Below are positions 1 to 7,860 of a stretch of 64,000 nucleotides of DNA, piece by piece; within the stretch, counting starts at the first letter, position 1, and every line of letters starts with the position of its first letter. The stretch is from positions 120,638-184,637 of the forward strand of contig NZ_JAEMUX010000008.1 in the NCBI RefSeq assembly GCF_016598475.1, given 5' to 3'. The notes under the pieces are model-generated. The model was not told where the DNA came from, ran no database searches, and saw only the letters and a program-made list of their open reading frames with translations. The translations under genes were made by a program, and so were the position numbers. Origin of the DNA: Streptomyces adelaidensis. Its GTDB lineage: Bacteria; Actinomycetota; Actinomycetes; Streptomycetales; Streptomycetaceae.

Positions 1-549
1 ACCGCCCATGAACCGTCCGCCCCCGCGCAGGACAACGGCGCGCACCTGGAGCAGTTGGCGACGTACGGTGACCCGAAGCGCGACCCGCGGATGAGGGTCG
101 TCAGCGTCGCCCACCTCGCCCTGGCCCCCGACCTGCCGGCACCCCGCCCGGGCGGCGACGCCAACAGCGCACGCTGGGCGCCTGTCGAGGAGTTGCTGGA
201 TCAGGGCGGTTACGGGCGGGACGGCGAGCCGGTGGCGCTGCTGGCCTTCGACCACGCGCAGATCCTCGCGGACGGCGTGGAGCGGGCCCGTTCCAAGATC
301 GAGTACTCCTCGCTGGCCACGGCCTTCTGCCCGCCGGAGTTCACCGTGGGCGAGCTGCGCCGTGTCTACGAGGCGGTGTGGGGCGTGGCGCTGGATCCGC
401 GCAACTTCCACCGCAAGGTGACGGGCACCCCCGGCTTCCTGGTACCCACCGGCGGCACCACCACGCGTCAGGGCGGCCGCCCCGCCCAGCTCTTCCGCGC
501 CGGCGGCGCCACTCTGCTCAACCCGCCGATGCTGCGTCCCGAGGTCTGA
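1..549 (+). CDS. NUDIX-type protein with C-terminal winged helix (NrtR-like), 3' part
   Basis: The gene enters from the left edge, so its start and the NUDIX box lie outside the window; 182 residues are visible. The first in-frame residues include HLEQLATYGDP followed by RDPR, the typical end of an ADP-ribose-pyrophosphatase-like NUDIX fold. The second half (from about base 290) reads SKIEYSSLATAFCPPEFTVGELRRVYEAVWG and then NFHRKV, the winged-helix layout of the NrtR/NUDIX regulator family. Family members of this type bind ADP-ribose or related nucleotides and repress NAD or sugar genes; others are plain hydrolases. Which of these applies cannot be told without the NUDIX box. The call as a NUDIX-HTH protein is firm; the ligand is unknown. 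Confidence 0.75.
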   Translation, partial: TAHEPSAPAQDNGAHLEQLATYGDPKRDPRMRVVSVAHLALAPDLPAPRPGGDANSARWAPVEELLDQGGYGRDGEPVALLAFDHAQILADGVERARSKIEYSSLATAFCPPEFTVGELRRVYEAVWGVALDPRNFHRKVTGTPGFLVPTGGTTTRQGGRPAQLFRAGGATLLNPPMLRPEV

Positions 550-781
550 CGCGACGCAGCCGGTACCCGCACCACCGACTCCGGCAGCCGCCGCGGGTCG
601 CCGCCGTCCACGGAGGCGGCGGCGAAGTGGCCCTGCACCGTCCGACGTGGTGGCGTGCGAACACAAGCCCGAGACATGCGCCCACCATCGGTCCGAGGCC
701 TGCACGGCGACTGTGAAGCCGTCGTCGAAGCGAGCCTCAAGGTGACTGAAAAACTGGACATACCGCGCTATCTTGCTTCGG

Positions 782-2878
782 GTGATCCAGGCCATCGGAC
801 TGACCAGCAACCCCCGCAAGGAGCTTCCGCCCGCCGTCGACGACGTGTCCTTCGAGGCGCACTCCGGCCGCGTCACCGCACTCCTCGGTACGCCGGGGGC
901 GGGCAAGTCGACAGCGCTGAAGCTCATGCTCGAACTCCAACGGGGCCGCGGAATCACCTACTTCAGGGGCCGTCCCCTCCATCGCATCGCACACCCCACG
1001 CGGGAAGTGGGCGTACTGCTCGGTGAGGTGCCCGGTCATCCGGCCCGCACGGTCCGTGGCCATCTGCGGATGCTGTGCGCCGCCGCGGGGCTGCCCGCAC
1101 GGCGCGCCGACGAAGTCCTGGAGGTCATGGGCCTGGTCAGCCTGCGTGAGGCGCGTCTGAACACGCTCTCGCGGGGCATGGACCGCCGCCTCGGCCTGGC
1201 CTGCGCGCTGCTGTCCGACCCGCACACCCTCGTCCTGGACGACCCCGCCGACGGGCTCGCCGTCCGCGAAGGACGGTGGCTGCACGGCATCATGCGGGCG
1301 CACGCGGATCAGGGCGGCACGGTCCTGTTCACCACGGGTGACCCCAAGGAGGCCGCGCGGACCGCCGATCGGGTCCTCACCCTCGATCAGGGCAGGCTCG
1401 TCGCCGACCAGGAGGCCGCCGACTTCTCCCGCACCCGGCTCCGGCCACGTGTCGCCGTCCGCACCCCGCACGCCGCCCGGCTGGACGCCCTGCTCACCAA
1501 GGAGGCCCGGACCGCACGGCGTTCCGTGGAGATCGTGCGGGAGGGGGGCAACCGGCTGTCGGTGTACGGCAGTACGTGCGCCGAGATCGGCGAGACCGCC
1601 TTCCGGCACAGCATCCTCGTACACCAACTCGCGGACGAGATCGGCGACATGGGGCCGTCGGTGCGGTCACTGCCGCCGGTGGCGCCGCCGCCCGTCGAAG
1701 AGGCGCCGACCGAGGCCGAGAGCGCCCATGGCTCGGCCCAGGAGGCTCAGAGGCCGGTAGCGGAGACCCGGGTGCCTGCGGACGGTGCTCAGGCAGCCGT
1801 CGGTGGCTCACGGGCAGTCTCTGAAGAGCCCCAGGTGGCCGCTGCCGGTCCACGGGCAGCCTCGGCCGCATCTCAGATGGCCGCCGCAGGTCCGCGGCCG
1901 GCCTCTGAGGAGTTTCAGGCGACCGCCGCGGGTCGCGCACCCTCCGAGGGGTCTCAGCCGGCCATCGCCGGCCCTCGGACACCCGCCGTCTACGCACCGG
2001 AGGTCAACTCCGCGCCTCGCGCGAAGGCCGCGCTCCGTGATCGCCCAGCACAGCCGTCCGAGCGGGAGCCGCTGCCTCCGCTCCCGCCGCCCATCACCGT
2101 CCGCGCGGCGCGGAGCCCGTTGCGGCCGCTGCGCTACGAACTGCGCCGGGCCACCGGGGTCGGGACCGCGTACGTCACCGCCGCCGCCGTACTCGTCGCC
2201 TCCGCCCTCATGGCAGCGCTCCTGGCCAGGATCGGGCACACTCCCCAGCCGCGGCTGCTGGCCGCGTGGCCACGGGCGCTTCCGCTGCCACCCGCGGCCA
2301 TCGGTGCGGGCCTGCTCGGCGCCATCGCCTTCGGCGACGAGTTCCGCCACCCCGCCCTGGCCGCGGACCGCGGCACCGTCCCCCGCCGGCTGGGACTGCT
2401 CGCCGCGAAACTCCTCGTCGCCGCCGCCACCGCGCTGCTGCTGGCCTTCCTCGCCGTGGGCTGCGATCTCGAAGTGCTCTATCTCGTCTACGGACCGGAG
2501 CTCATCGAGGTTCCCGCGGACTGGCTCTCACTCGGCGCGAGTTGGATCGGGCTCGTCGTGGGGTGCGCCTGGGCGGGAGTGCTCGCGGCGGGCGTCTTCC
2601 GTTCTACATCCGCTGGACTCGCCGCCGTGGTCGCCGTACCCCTCCTCGTCGTACCCCTGGTGCAGAAGGTGCTGGAGGGGCCGGCCGTGCGGAATGCCGT
2701 CGGGTTTCCGATGCGGCTGCGAGAGCTCGCGCTGATGCAGTGGCCTTTTGGTGGAGAGCGCTATCTGGAGGCCGTGGCACGGGTGATCGCCCAACCCGTG
2801 GGCGGGGCGCTGCTGTTGTCGCTGACCGCACTGCTGGGCGCCTACCTGCTCACGAACCTGCGGGGCAGAGTCCGCTGA
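782..2878 (+). CDS. ABC transporter, fused ATP-binding and membrane domains
   Basis: A 698-residue protein with an N-terminal ABC ATPase (about 1-215), a long Pro/Ala/Glu-rich linker (about 295-430) and a C-terminal membrane domain with about six hydrophobic segments (about 445-695). Walker A is GTPGAGKST (about 36-44) and Walker B is LVLDDP (about 150-155). The signature is SRGMD instead of SGGQ, and the H-loop region reads TTGDP with no clear histidine. The linker holds imperfect repeats of the type AAAGPRxAS. The GTG start at 782 is chosen because TATCTT (769-774) lies exactly 7 bases upstream, as in leaderless transcripts, and no Shine-Dalgarno is seen. It resembles ABC-2 type exporters; the substrate is unknown. 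It precedes whiH, as in other Streptomyces. Confidence 0.8.
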   Translation: MIQAIGLTSNPRKELPPAVDDVSFEAHSGRVTALLGTPGAGKSTALKLMLELQRGRGITYFRGRPLHRIAHPTREVGVLLGEVPGHPARTVRGHLRMLCAAAGLPARRADEVLEVMGLVSLREARLNTLSRGMDRRLGLACALLSDPHTLVLDDPADGLAVREGRWLHGIMRAHADQGGTVLFTTGDPKEAARTADRVLTLDQGRLVADQEAADFSRTRLRPRVAVRTPHAARLDALLTKEARTARRSVEIVREGGNRLSVYGSTCAEIGETAFRHSILVHQLADEIGDMGPSVRSLPPVAPPPVEEAPTEAESAHGSAQEAQRPVAETRVPADGAQAAVGGSRAVSEEPQVAAAGPRAASAASQMAAAGPRPASEEFQATAAGRAPSEGSQPAIAGPRTPAVYAPEVNSAPRAKAALRDRPAQPSEREPLPPLPPPITVRAARSPLRPLRYELRRATGVGTAYVTAAAVLVASALMAALLARIGHTPQPRLLAAWPRALPLPPAAIGAGLLGAIAFGDEFRHPALAADRGTVPRRLGLLAAKLLVAAATALLLAFLAVGCDLEVLYLVYGPELIEVPADWLSLGASWIGLVVGCAWAGVLAAGVFRSTSAGLAAVVAVPLLVVPLVQKVLEGPAVRNAVGFPMRLRELALMQWPFGGERYLEAVARVIAQPVGGALLLSLTALLGAYLLTNLRGRVR

Positions 2879-2945
2879 TGGTCGCACTTCTCCTTCGTGC
2901 TCACTGTCCGTGCCCGTCCGATGTCACAATGCGTGCAACTCCTCG

Positions 2946-2970
2946 TAGAACGCCCATTTCTTTCCGATAA
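2946..2970 (+). promoter_or_regulatory. Candidate sigma-WhiG promoter of whiH
   Basis: The octamer TCCGATAA at 2963-2970 matches the sigma-WhiG (FliA-like) -10 element GCCGATAA at seven of eight positions. TAGA at 2946-2949 is a possible -35 (consensus TAAA), but the 13-base spacing is shorter than the usual 15-16. whiH is an established sigma-WhiG target in Streptomyces coelicolor, which supports the reading. The transcript would carry a leader of roughly 85 bases before the GTG at 3063. Confidence 0.55.
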
Positions 2971-3062
2971 GGCGTCAATTGCGACGGGGTGAGCGATCAC
3001 CCTTTCGTGTGCTTTTCACCAAAGACCTCAAGGGAGTTGGGAACGCAGCCGACAAAGGATGC

Positions 3063-3950
3063 GTGAGTACCCTTGCGCACACCATGATGAACGCCGCCCG
3101 CTCCGCCGACTCCGGCCTCGCAGGACCGGGCGGACTCGACCGCTACCCGTATGCCGAGCACCCCGGCGTCGACCGCGTAGGCCTCCCCGCCTGGGAGGGC
3201 GCGGATCCCGAGCTGGGGCGCGTGGGCCGCCGCGCCGCCGGGAGCCGTGGACGCGGGCTGCACGGCCAACTCGTCCAGCAGCTCGGCCAGATGATCGTCT
3301 CGGGCGACCTGGGCGCGGACCGCCCTCTCGTACCCGAGGAGATCGGCCAGCGGTTCGAGGTCTCCCGCACCGTCGTCCGCGAATCCCTGCGCGTCCTGGA
3401 GGCGAAGGGCCTGGTCAGCGCCCGGCCCAACGTCGGCACGCGCGTACGACCGGTCAGCGACTGGAATCTGCTCGACCCGGACATCATCGAATGGCGGGCC
3501 TTCGGTCCGCAGCGTGACAACCAGCGGCGTGAGCTCAGCGAGCTGCGCTGGACGATCGAGCCGCTCGCCGCCCGCCTCGCTGCGGGGCACGGCCGTGACG
3601 ACGTCCAGCAGCGCCTCGGCGACATGGTCGAGCTCATGGGGCACGCCATGGCGCAGGGCGACCCCCTGACCTTCTCCCGCGCGGACGCCGAATTCCACTC
3701 GCTGCTCATCCAGGTCGCGGGCAACCGCATGCTGGAGCACCTCTCCGGGATCGTCTCGTCCGCCCTCCAGGTCTCCGGCGGTCCGGCCACCGGCTGTGAC
3801 CGGCCGGGCGAGTCGACCCTGGTGCACCACGCCCGGATCGTCGACGCCCTCGCTGCGGGCGACGGAGGGGCGGCCGAGGCGGCCATGCGGCAGCTGCTCA
3901 CCGTCCACCCCGAGGTGGAGCGCGTGGTGCCGGCTCCACGCGAGCACTGA
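3063..3950 (+). CDS. whiH: Sporulation regulator WhiH (GntR/FadR family)
   Basis: A 295-residue GntR-family regulator immediately upstream of hrdB, the position of whiH in Streptomyces. After a variable N-terminus (about 1-60) the winged helix-turn-helix runs from LHGQLVQQLGQMIVSG through FEVSRTVVRESLRVLEAKG to VGTRVRP (about 62-130). An all-helical FCD effector domain follows, with the metal/ligand-site pattern ADAEFHSLLIQVAGN (about 215-230) and HHARIVDALAAGD (about 255). WhiH is needed in aerial hyphae for sporulation septation and is believed to respond to an unidentified metabolite. The GTG start at 3063 follows AAAGGA (3054-3059); ATG 3084 is the alternative. A sigma-WhiG-like promoter lies upstream and a strong terminator follows at 4026. 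Confidence 0.93.
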   Translation: MSTLAHTMMNAARSADSGLAGPGGLDRYPYAEHPGVDRVGLPAWEGADPELGRVGRRAAGSRGRGLHGQLVQQLGQMIVSGDLGADRPLVPEEIGQRFEVSRTVVRESLRVLEAKGLVSARPNVGTRVRPVSDWNLLDPDIIEWRAFGPQRDNQRRELSELRWTIEPLAARLAAGHGRDDVQQRLGDMVELMGHAMAQGDPLTFSRADAEFHSLLIQVAGNRMLEHLSGIVSSALQVSGGPATGCDRPGESTLVHHARIVDALAAGDGGAAEAAMRQLLTVHPEVERVVPAPREH

Positions 3951-4025
3951 GGGCGCCGAGAGCGAGACAGGGGCGGTACGGCCCGGGCGCGAGTCCCGCT
4001 GTGGCATCGTCCGAGCGGCGAACCC

Positions 4026-4078
4026 GTGCCGCCGGACCCCATCGGATCCTTCTGGGATTCGGCGGGGTCCGGCGGCAC
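4026..4078 (+). terminator. Terminator of whiH
   Basis: A perfect 15-base inverted repeat (4026-4040 with 4064-4078), with a 23-base loop that can itself partly pair, lies 75 bases after the whiH stop. There is no T tract, as is usual in Streptomyces. Confidence 0.75.
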
Positions 4079-4200
4079 GAGGGGTGGCGGGAATCGTCCG
4101 CGGCGGGAGCGGTGGATCTCGATGGGCCAGCGGGAGAGGCGGACCCGCTGAGGCGGTCGGATGTCGGTGGGGACGGTGATCCGCGTTGAGGAGTTCGTTC

Positions 4201-4228
4201 GGGAATCGTTCGGGTACACGTCGAAGTA
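4201..4228 (+). promoter_or_regulatory. Candidate ECF-type (sigma-R-like) promoter of hrdB
   Basis: GGGAAT at 4201-4206 matches the -35 of the sigma-R consensus (GGAAT, about 18 bases, GTT). GTA follows at 4226 after 19 bases, an imperfect -10. A second GGAAC at 4332 and a GGAAT at 4370 have poorer partners. The assignment rests on known hrdB regulation plus this partial match. Confidence 0.3.
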
Positions 4229-4509
4229 GTGCCGGTCGTGGCCTTGGTCGATTACCTTCGGCCATATCTGATTGCTTTTGAGCGCTTACGGGGTGTGACT
4301 CGGGCCACGCAGATTGGGCGTAACGCTCGCGGGAACAGCGCGATGACCTAAGAGGTGACAGCCGCGGAGGGAATACGGACGCCGTTCAGGGCGCTGTGCA
4401 TCTTCCCGGCCCCCGCCCGCACCGTCGGCCCACTCCCAAGCCGGTGGTCGGCTCCCGTCCGCGATGGACGGGGCCGGAAGTCGTTTTCCAACGTTCCGAG
4501 AGGTTGTTC

Positions 4510-6051
4510 GTGTCGGCCAGCACATCCCGTACGCTCCCGCCGGAGATCGCCGAGTCCGTCTCTGTCATGGCGCTCATTGAGCGGGGAAAGGCTGAGGGGC
4601 AGATCGCCGGCGACGATGTGCGTCGGGCCTTCGAAGCTGACCAGATTCCGGCCACTCAGTGGAAGAACGTACTGCGCAGCCTCAACCAGATCCTCGAGGA
4701 AGAGGGTGTGACGCTGATGGTCAGTGCCGCAGAGCCCAAGCGCACCCGAAAGAGCGTCGCAGCGAAGAGTCCGGCCAAGCGCACCGCCACCAAGACGGTC
4801 GCGGCGAAGACGGTGACCACCAAGAAGGCCACCGCCACAGCCGCTCCCGCGGTGCCCTCGGACGACGCCTCCGCCGAGGACGCCACCGCCAAGAAGGCCG
4901 CCGCAGCCAAGAAGACGGCTGCCAAGAAGACGGTCGCCGCCAAGAAAACCGTCGCCGCCAAGAAAACGGCGGCCAAGAAGACCACCGCCAAGAACGACGC
5001 CGAGGTGGTCGACGAAGAGGCACTGGAGGAGACTCCCGGTGCCAAGCCCGGTGAGGAGCCCGAGGGCACCGAGAGCGCCGGCTTCGTGCTGTCCGACGAG
5101 GACGAGGACGACGCGCCGGCCCAGCAGGTCGCCGCCGCCGGTGCCACCGCCGACCCGGTCAAGGACTACCTCAAGCAGATCGGCAAGGTCCCGCTGCTCA
5201 ACGCCGAGCAGGAGGTCGAGCTCGCCAAGCGCATCGAGGCCGGTCTGTTCGCCGAGGACAAGCTGGCCAACGCCGACAAGCTGGCCCCCAAGCTCAAGCG
5301 CGAGCTGGAGATCATCGCCGAGGACGGCCGCCGCGCCAAGAACCACCTCCTGGAGGCCAACCTCCGCCTGGTGGTCTCCCTGGCCAAGCGCTACACCGGC
5401 CGCGGCATGCTCTTCCTGGACCTCATCCAGGAGGGCAACCTTGGTCTGATCCGCGCGGTCGAGAAGTTCGACTACACCAAGGGCTACAAGTTCTCCACGT
5501 ACGCCACCTGGTGGATCCGTCAGGCGATCACCCGCGCCATGGCCGACCAGGCCCGCACCATCCGTATCCCGGTGCACATGGTCGAGGTCATCAACAAGCT
5601 CGCGCGCGTCCAGCGCCAGATGCTCCAGGACCTGGGCCGCGAGCCCACCCCGGAGGAGCTGGCCAAGGAACTCGACATGACCCCCGAGAAGGTCATCGAG
5701 GTCCAGAAGTACGGCCGAGAGCCCATCTCGCTGCACACCCCGTTGGGCGAGGACGGCGACAGCGAGTTCGGTGACCTCATCGAGGACTCCGAGGCCGTCG
5801 TCCCGGCCGACGCGGTCAGCTTCACGCTCCTGCAGGAGCAGCTGCACTCCGTCCTCGACACGCTCTCCGAGCGCGAGGCGGGCGTCGTCTCCATGCGCTT
5901 CGGTCTCACCGACGGTCAGCCGAAGACCCTCGACGAGATCGGCAAGGTGTACGGCGTCACGCGTGAGCGCATTCGCCAGATCGAGTCCAAGACGATGTCG
6001 AAGCTGCGCCACCCGTCGCGCTCGCAGGTCCTGCGCGACTACCTGGACTAG
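4510..6051 (+). CDS. hrdB: Principal RNA polymerase sigma factor HrdB
   Basis: A 513-residue group 1 sigma-70 factor that directs RNA polymerase to housekeeping promoters. The start is GTG 4510, six bases after GAGAGG (4498-4503), giving the N-terminus [16 protein letters not shown]. Residues 80-165 are a low-complexity linker of Ala/Lys/Thr with repeated [11 protein letters not shown] units, followed by an acidic stretch, both usual in actinobacterial HrdB. Region 1.2 begins at [16 protein letters not shown] (about 215). Region 2 contains [16 protein letters not shown] and [18 protein letters not shown] (about 285-345). Region 4 ends with [21 protein letters not shown] (about 480-500) for -35 recognition. 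Length and order fit the family. A terminator follows at 6084. Confidence 0.98.
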   Translation: MSASTSRTLPPEIAESVSVMALIERGKAEGQIAGDDVRRAFEADQIPATQWKNVLRSLNQILEEEGVTLMVSAAEPKRTRKSVAAKSPAKRTATKTVAAKTVTTKKATATAAPAVPSDDASAEDATAKKAAAAKKTAAKKTVAAKKTVAAKKTAAKKTTAKNDAEVVDEEALEETPGAKPGEEPEGTESAGFVLSDEDEDDAPAQQVAAAGATADPVKDYLKQIGKVPLLNAEQEVELAKRIEAGLFAEDKLANADKLAPKLKRELEIIAEDGRRAKNHLLEANLRLVVSLAKRYTGRGMLFLDLIQEGNLGLIRAVEKFDYTKGYKFSTYATWWIRQAITRAMADQARTIRIPVHMVEVINKLARVQRQMLQDLGREPTPEELAKELDMTPEKVIEVQKYGREPISLHTPLGEDGDSEFGDLIEDSEAVVPADAVSFTLLQEQLHSVLDTLSEREAGVVSMRFGLTDGQPKTLDEIGKVYGVTRERIRQIESKTMSKLRHPSRSQVLRDYLD

Positions 6052-6083
6052 GTAGCACAGAGACCGCTCGCACGGTCGGCATC

Positions 6084-6117
6084 GAAGGCCCGGTTCCCTC
6101 GCGGGGGCCGGGCCTTC
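6084..6117 (+). terminator. Terminator of hrdB
   Basis: GAAGGCCCGG (6084-6093) pairs perfectly with CCGGGCCTTC (6108-6117) around a 14-base loop, 33 bases after the hrdB stop. Confidence 0.8.
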
Positions 6118-6196
6118 GGCATGGGCGCGGCATGCGGAAGCCTTTCTGGTGGATCACTCTGGGTGTGCCATCCAAGTCCCAGAGTGAGGAGCGCGC

Positions 6197-7033
6197 ATGC
6201 GTCGATCCTTCGCCCGATTGCTGGCCCTCGCGGCCACCACGGCCGTCATACCCCTGGCGTCACCGCCGCCCGCCACGGCGGAGGTCGTCATCGGCGGTCA
6301 TCCCGTCGAGATCTCCCAGGCGCCCTGGACGGTGGCGCTGTCCAGCCGTGACCGGTTCGGGGGTACGCGGGCCGGGCAGTTCTGCGGCGGTGTCGTGGTG
6401 GGCCGTACGACAGTCCTGACGGCCGCCCACTGCCTCAGCGAGGACGTGCTGGGCGCGCCCCCGGAACGTATTCCCGATCTGAGGGTCGTCGCGGGCCGCG
6501 CCGAGCTGCAGTCGAACGAGGGCCAGGAGATCGCGGTGCGCGACACCTGGGTCAATCCGGAGTACGGCGCCCACACGAACGCCGGGGACTTCGCGGTGGT
6601 CACCCTTGCCTCACCGCTGCCCGAGAACTCCGTCCTCGGATTGGCGGGGGCCGGTGACACGGCGTACCTACCAGGTGCGCGGGCCTCGGTCTACGGCTGG
6701 GGGGACACCACCGGTGCCGGCGACTATCCGGAGAGTCTCCGGGCGGCGCCGGTGGAGGTGCTTGCCAACGCCGTCTGTGAGAAGGCGTACCCGGGCAGTG
6801 CGGAGGGCAGATACCTGGCCGGCTCCATGGTGTGCGCCGGGGAGCCGAGCGGTGGGCGGGACGCCTGCCAGGGCGACAGCGGAGGGCCGCTGGTCGCCGA
6901 GGGCAAACTGATCGGGCTGGTGTCGTGGGGCAGCGGCTGCGGACTCGCGGGGAAGCCCGGCGTCTACACCAGAGGCTCGTACGTGGCCCGGGTACTGGCG
7001 GAGAGCCCCTCAGGCGGCGCCGAGGCGCCGTAG
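6197..7033 (+). CDS. Secreted trypsin-like serine protease (S1)
   Basis: A 278-residue exported protease. Residues 1-28 form a Sec signal peptide (MRRSFARLL, a hydrophobic stretch, then a cleavage region near ATA|E). The mature N-terminus reads EVVIGG, in place of the IVGG of chymotrypsin-type enzymes, so little or no propeptide is present. The triad is visible: His78 in LTAAHC, Asp131 in GDFAVV and Ser228 in CQGDSGGP. Asp222, six residues before the serine, is the specificity-pocket residue of trypsin, so cleavage after Lys or Arg is expected. Cysteine pairs flank the histidine and serine. ATG 6197 follows GAGGAG (6186-6191). The target is unknown. This gene follows hrdB in other Streptomyces too. 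Confidence 0.92.
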   Translation: MRRSFARLLALAATTAVIPLASPPPATAEVVIGGHPVEISQAPWTVALSSRDRFGGTRAGQFCGGVVVGRTTVLTAAHCLSEDVLGAPPERIPDLRVVAGRAELQSNEGQEIAVRDTWVNPEYGAHTNAGDFAVVTLASPLPENSVLGLAGAGDTAYLPGARASVYGWGDTTGAGDYPESLRAAPVEVLANAVCEKAYPGSAEGRYLAGSMVCAGEPSGGRDACQGDSGGPLVAEGKLIGLVSWGSGCGLAGKPGVYTRGSYVARVLAESPSGGAEAP

Positions 7034-7066
7034 GCGGCCCGTTCCCTGTTGTGTCGGTACGCGAGC

Positions 7067-7103
7067 GGGCGGCCACCCCCTGTGTGTACGGGAGTGGCCG
7101 CCC
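7067..7103. terminator. Bidirectional terminator between protease and DUF7455 genes
   Basis: GGGCGGCCAC (7067-7076) pairs with GTGGCCGCCC (7094-7103) between two convergent genes. Confidence 0.7.
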
Positions 7104-7150
7104 AGTCACCGGCCCTGGGCCGGTATCGGCTCGTCGTTAAGTACGAAGCG

Positions 7151-7381
7151 TCAGCGCTCGTCCTCTTCTGCGGTCGCGGGGGCGGCCGTGAGCCGCTCCG
7201 TCTCGTCCTGTATCTCCGCGGCGATCTTCTTGAGCTCCGGCTCGAACTTGCGGCCGTGGTGGGCGCAGAACAGCAGCTCTCCACCGCTCAGGAGGACGAC
7301 GCGCAGATAGGCCTGGGCGCCGCAGCGGTCGCACCGGTCAGCGGCCGTCAGCGGGGTCGCGGGGGTCAGAACAGTAGTCAC
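7151..7381 (-). CDS. Small DUF7455-type cysteine protein
   Basis: A 76-residue protein with GTG start at 7381, preceded by AGAGGCGAC. It carries CDRCGAQA (about 17-24), then a beta-hairpin-like LRVVLLSGGELLFC and an AHHGRKF stretch (about 40-46). The CxxC plus later Cys and two His residues suggest a small zinc-ribbon fold. The tail is charged and probably helical (KKIAAEIQDETERL). Such proteins are widespread in actinobacteria next to hrdB/parE and their role is unknown. The gene is divergent from parE across a 479-base gap. Confidence 0.75.
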   Translation of the reverse strand: MTTVLTPATPLTAADRCDRCGAQAYLRVVLLSGGELLFCAHHGRKFEPELKKIAAEIQDETERLTAAPATAEEDER

Positions 7382-7860
7382 GTCGCCTCTTCTCTAGCTC
7401 GACGAGCTGTCGTACCAGGGTCAACATCCAACCAGGCCGAAAACGTTCCCGCTCGCGGCTTTAACTCGAAAAAATCTTTCCGGGCCGGCTGTCTGCTGCC
7501 GGTTGGCGGCGAATGAGCCGTAGTGCGTGTCTTCGTGTCGTACGGGTTCGCGCTGGCTGTCGGGGGGTCTGGTGGTGGTTCTCTCGGTTGTTCTCTCGGT
7601 TGTACGGTCCTCGCGGCTGGGTTGCCGGTTGTTCATGAGGACGTGCCCGGAGCCTAAATGGTTCATGCCCCGAAGGGAACGTGATATGTACTTCACCCCA
7701 TCGAGGGATCGAACATGCATACGACACTGGACTACTGTGAGTTTCGGACGAGGGTGGCGTTACAACGGCTCTACCAGGCCTCGGTACCCTCGGACCGGCA
7801 ACAGAGCCCGGCCCCTTACCCAAATGGGCCTCACCTGAAATTCAGCGAGGAGCGAACCGC
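7382..7860. other. Non-coding gap upstream of parE
   Basis: No plausible gene is seen in 479 bases between divergent genes. The left part (7435-7475) is AT-richer than its surroundings, and 7579-7602 holds a 12-base unit (TTCTCTCGGTTG) repeated exactly twice in tandem. GACTACTGTGAG at 7731-7742 could contain a -10 (TACTGT) for parE. No terminator or riboswitch was recognised. Confidence 0.5.

Larger units (their letters stand above)
3951..4509 (+). other. Long non-coding hrdB promoter region
   Basis: These 559 bases contain the whiH terminator and then about 430 bases with no plausible gene. hrdB is known to be transcribed from promoters well upstream, one recognised by the ECF sigma factor ShbA and one by the thiol-stress factor sigma-R. 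Lower local GC around 4185-4310 (for example GTCGATTACCTTCGGCC) fits a promoter region. Confidence 0.6.

Noticed and set aside
4348..6012. Long leftward frame (over 550 codons) opposite hrdB, and similar antisense frames opposite parE, parC and M16 genes
   Set aside because: They mirror strongly coding genes; translations are Leu/Gly/Val- or Arg/Asp-rich shadows caused by third-position GC.
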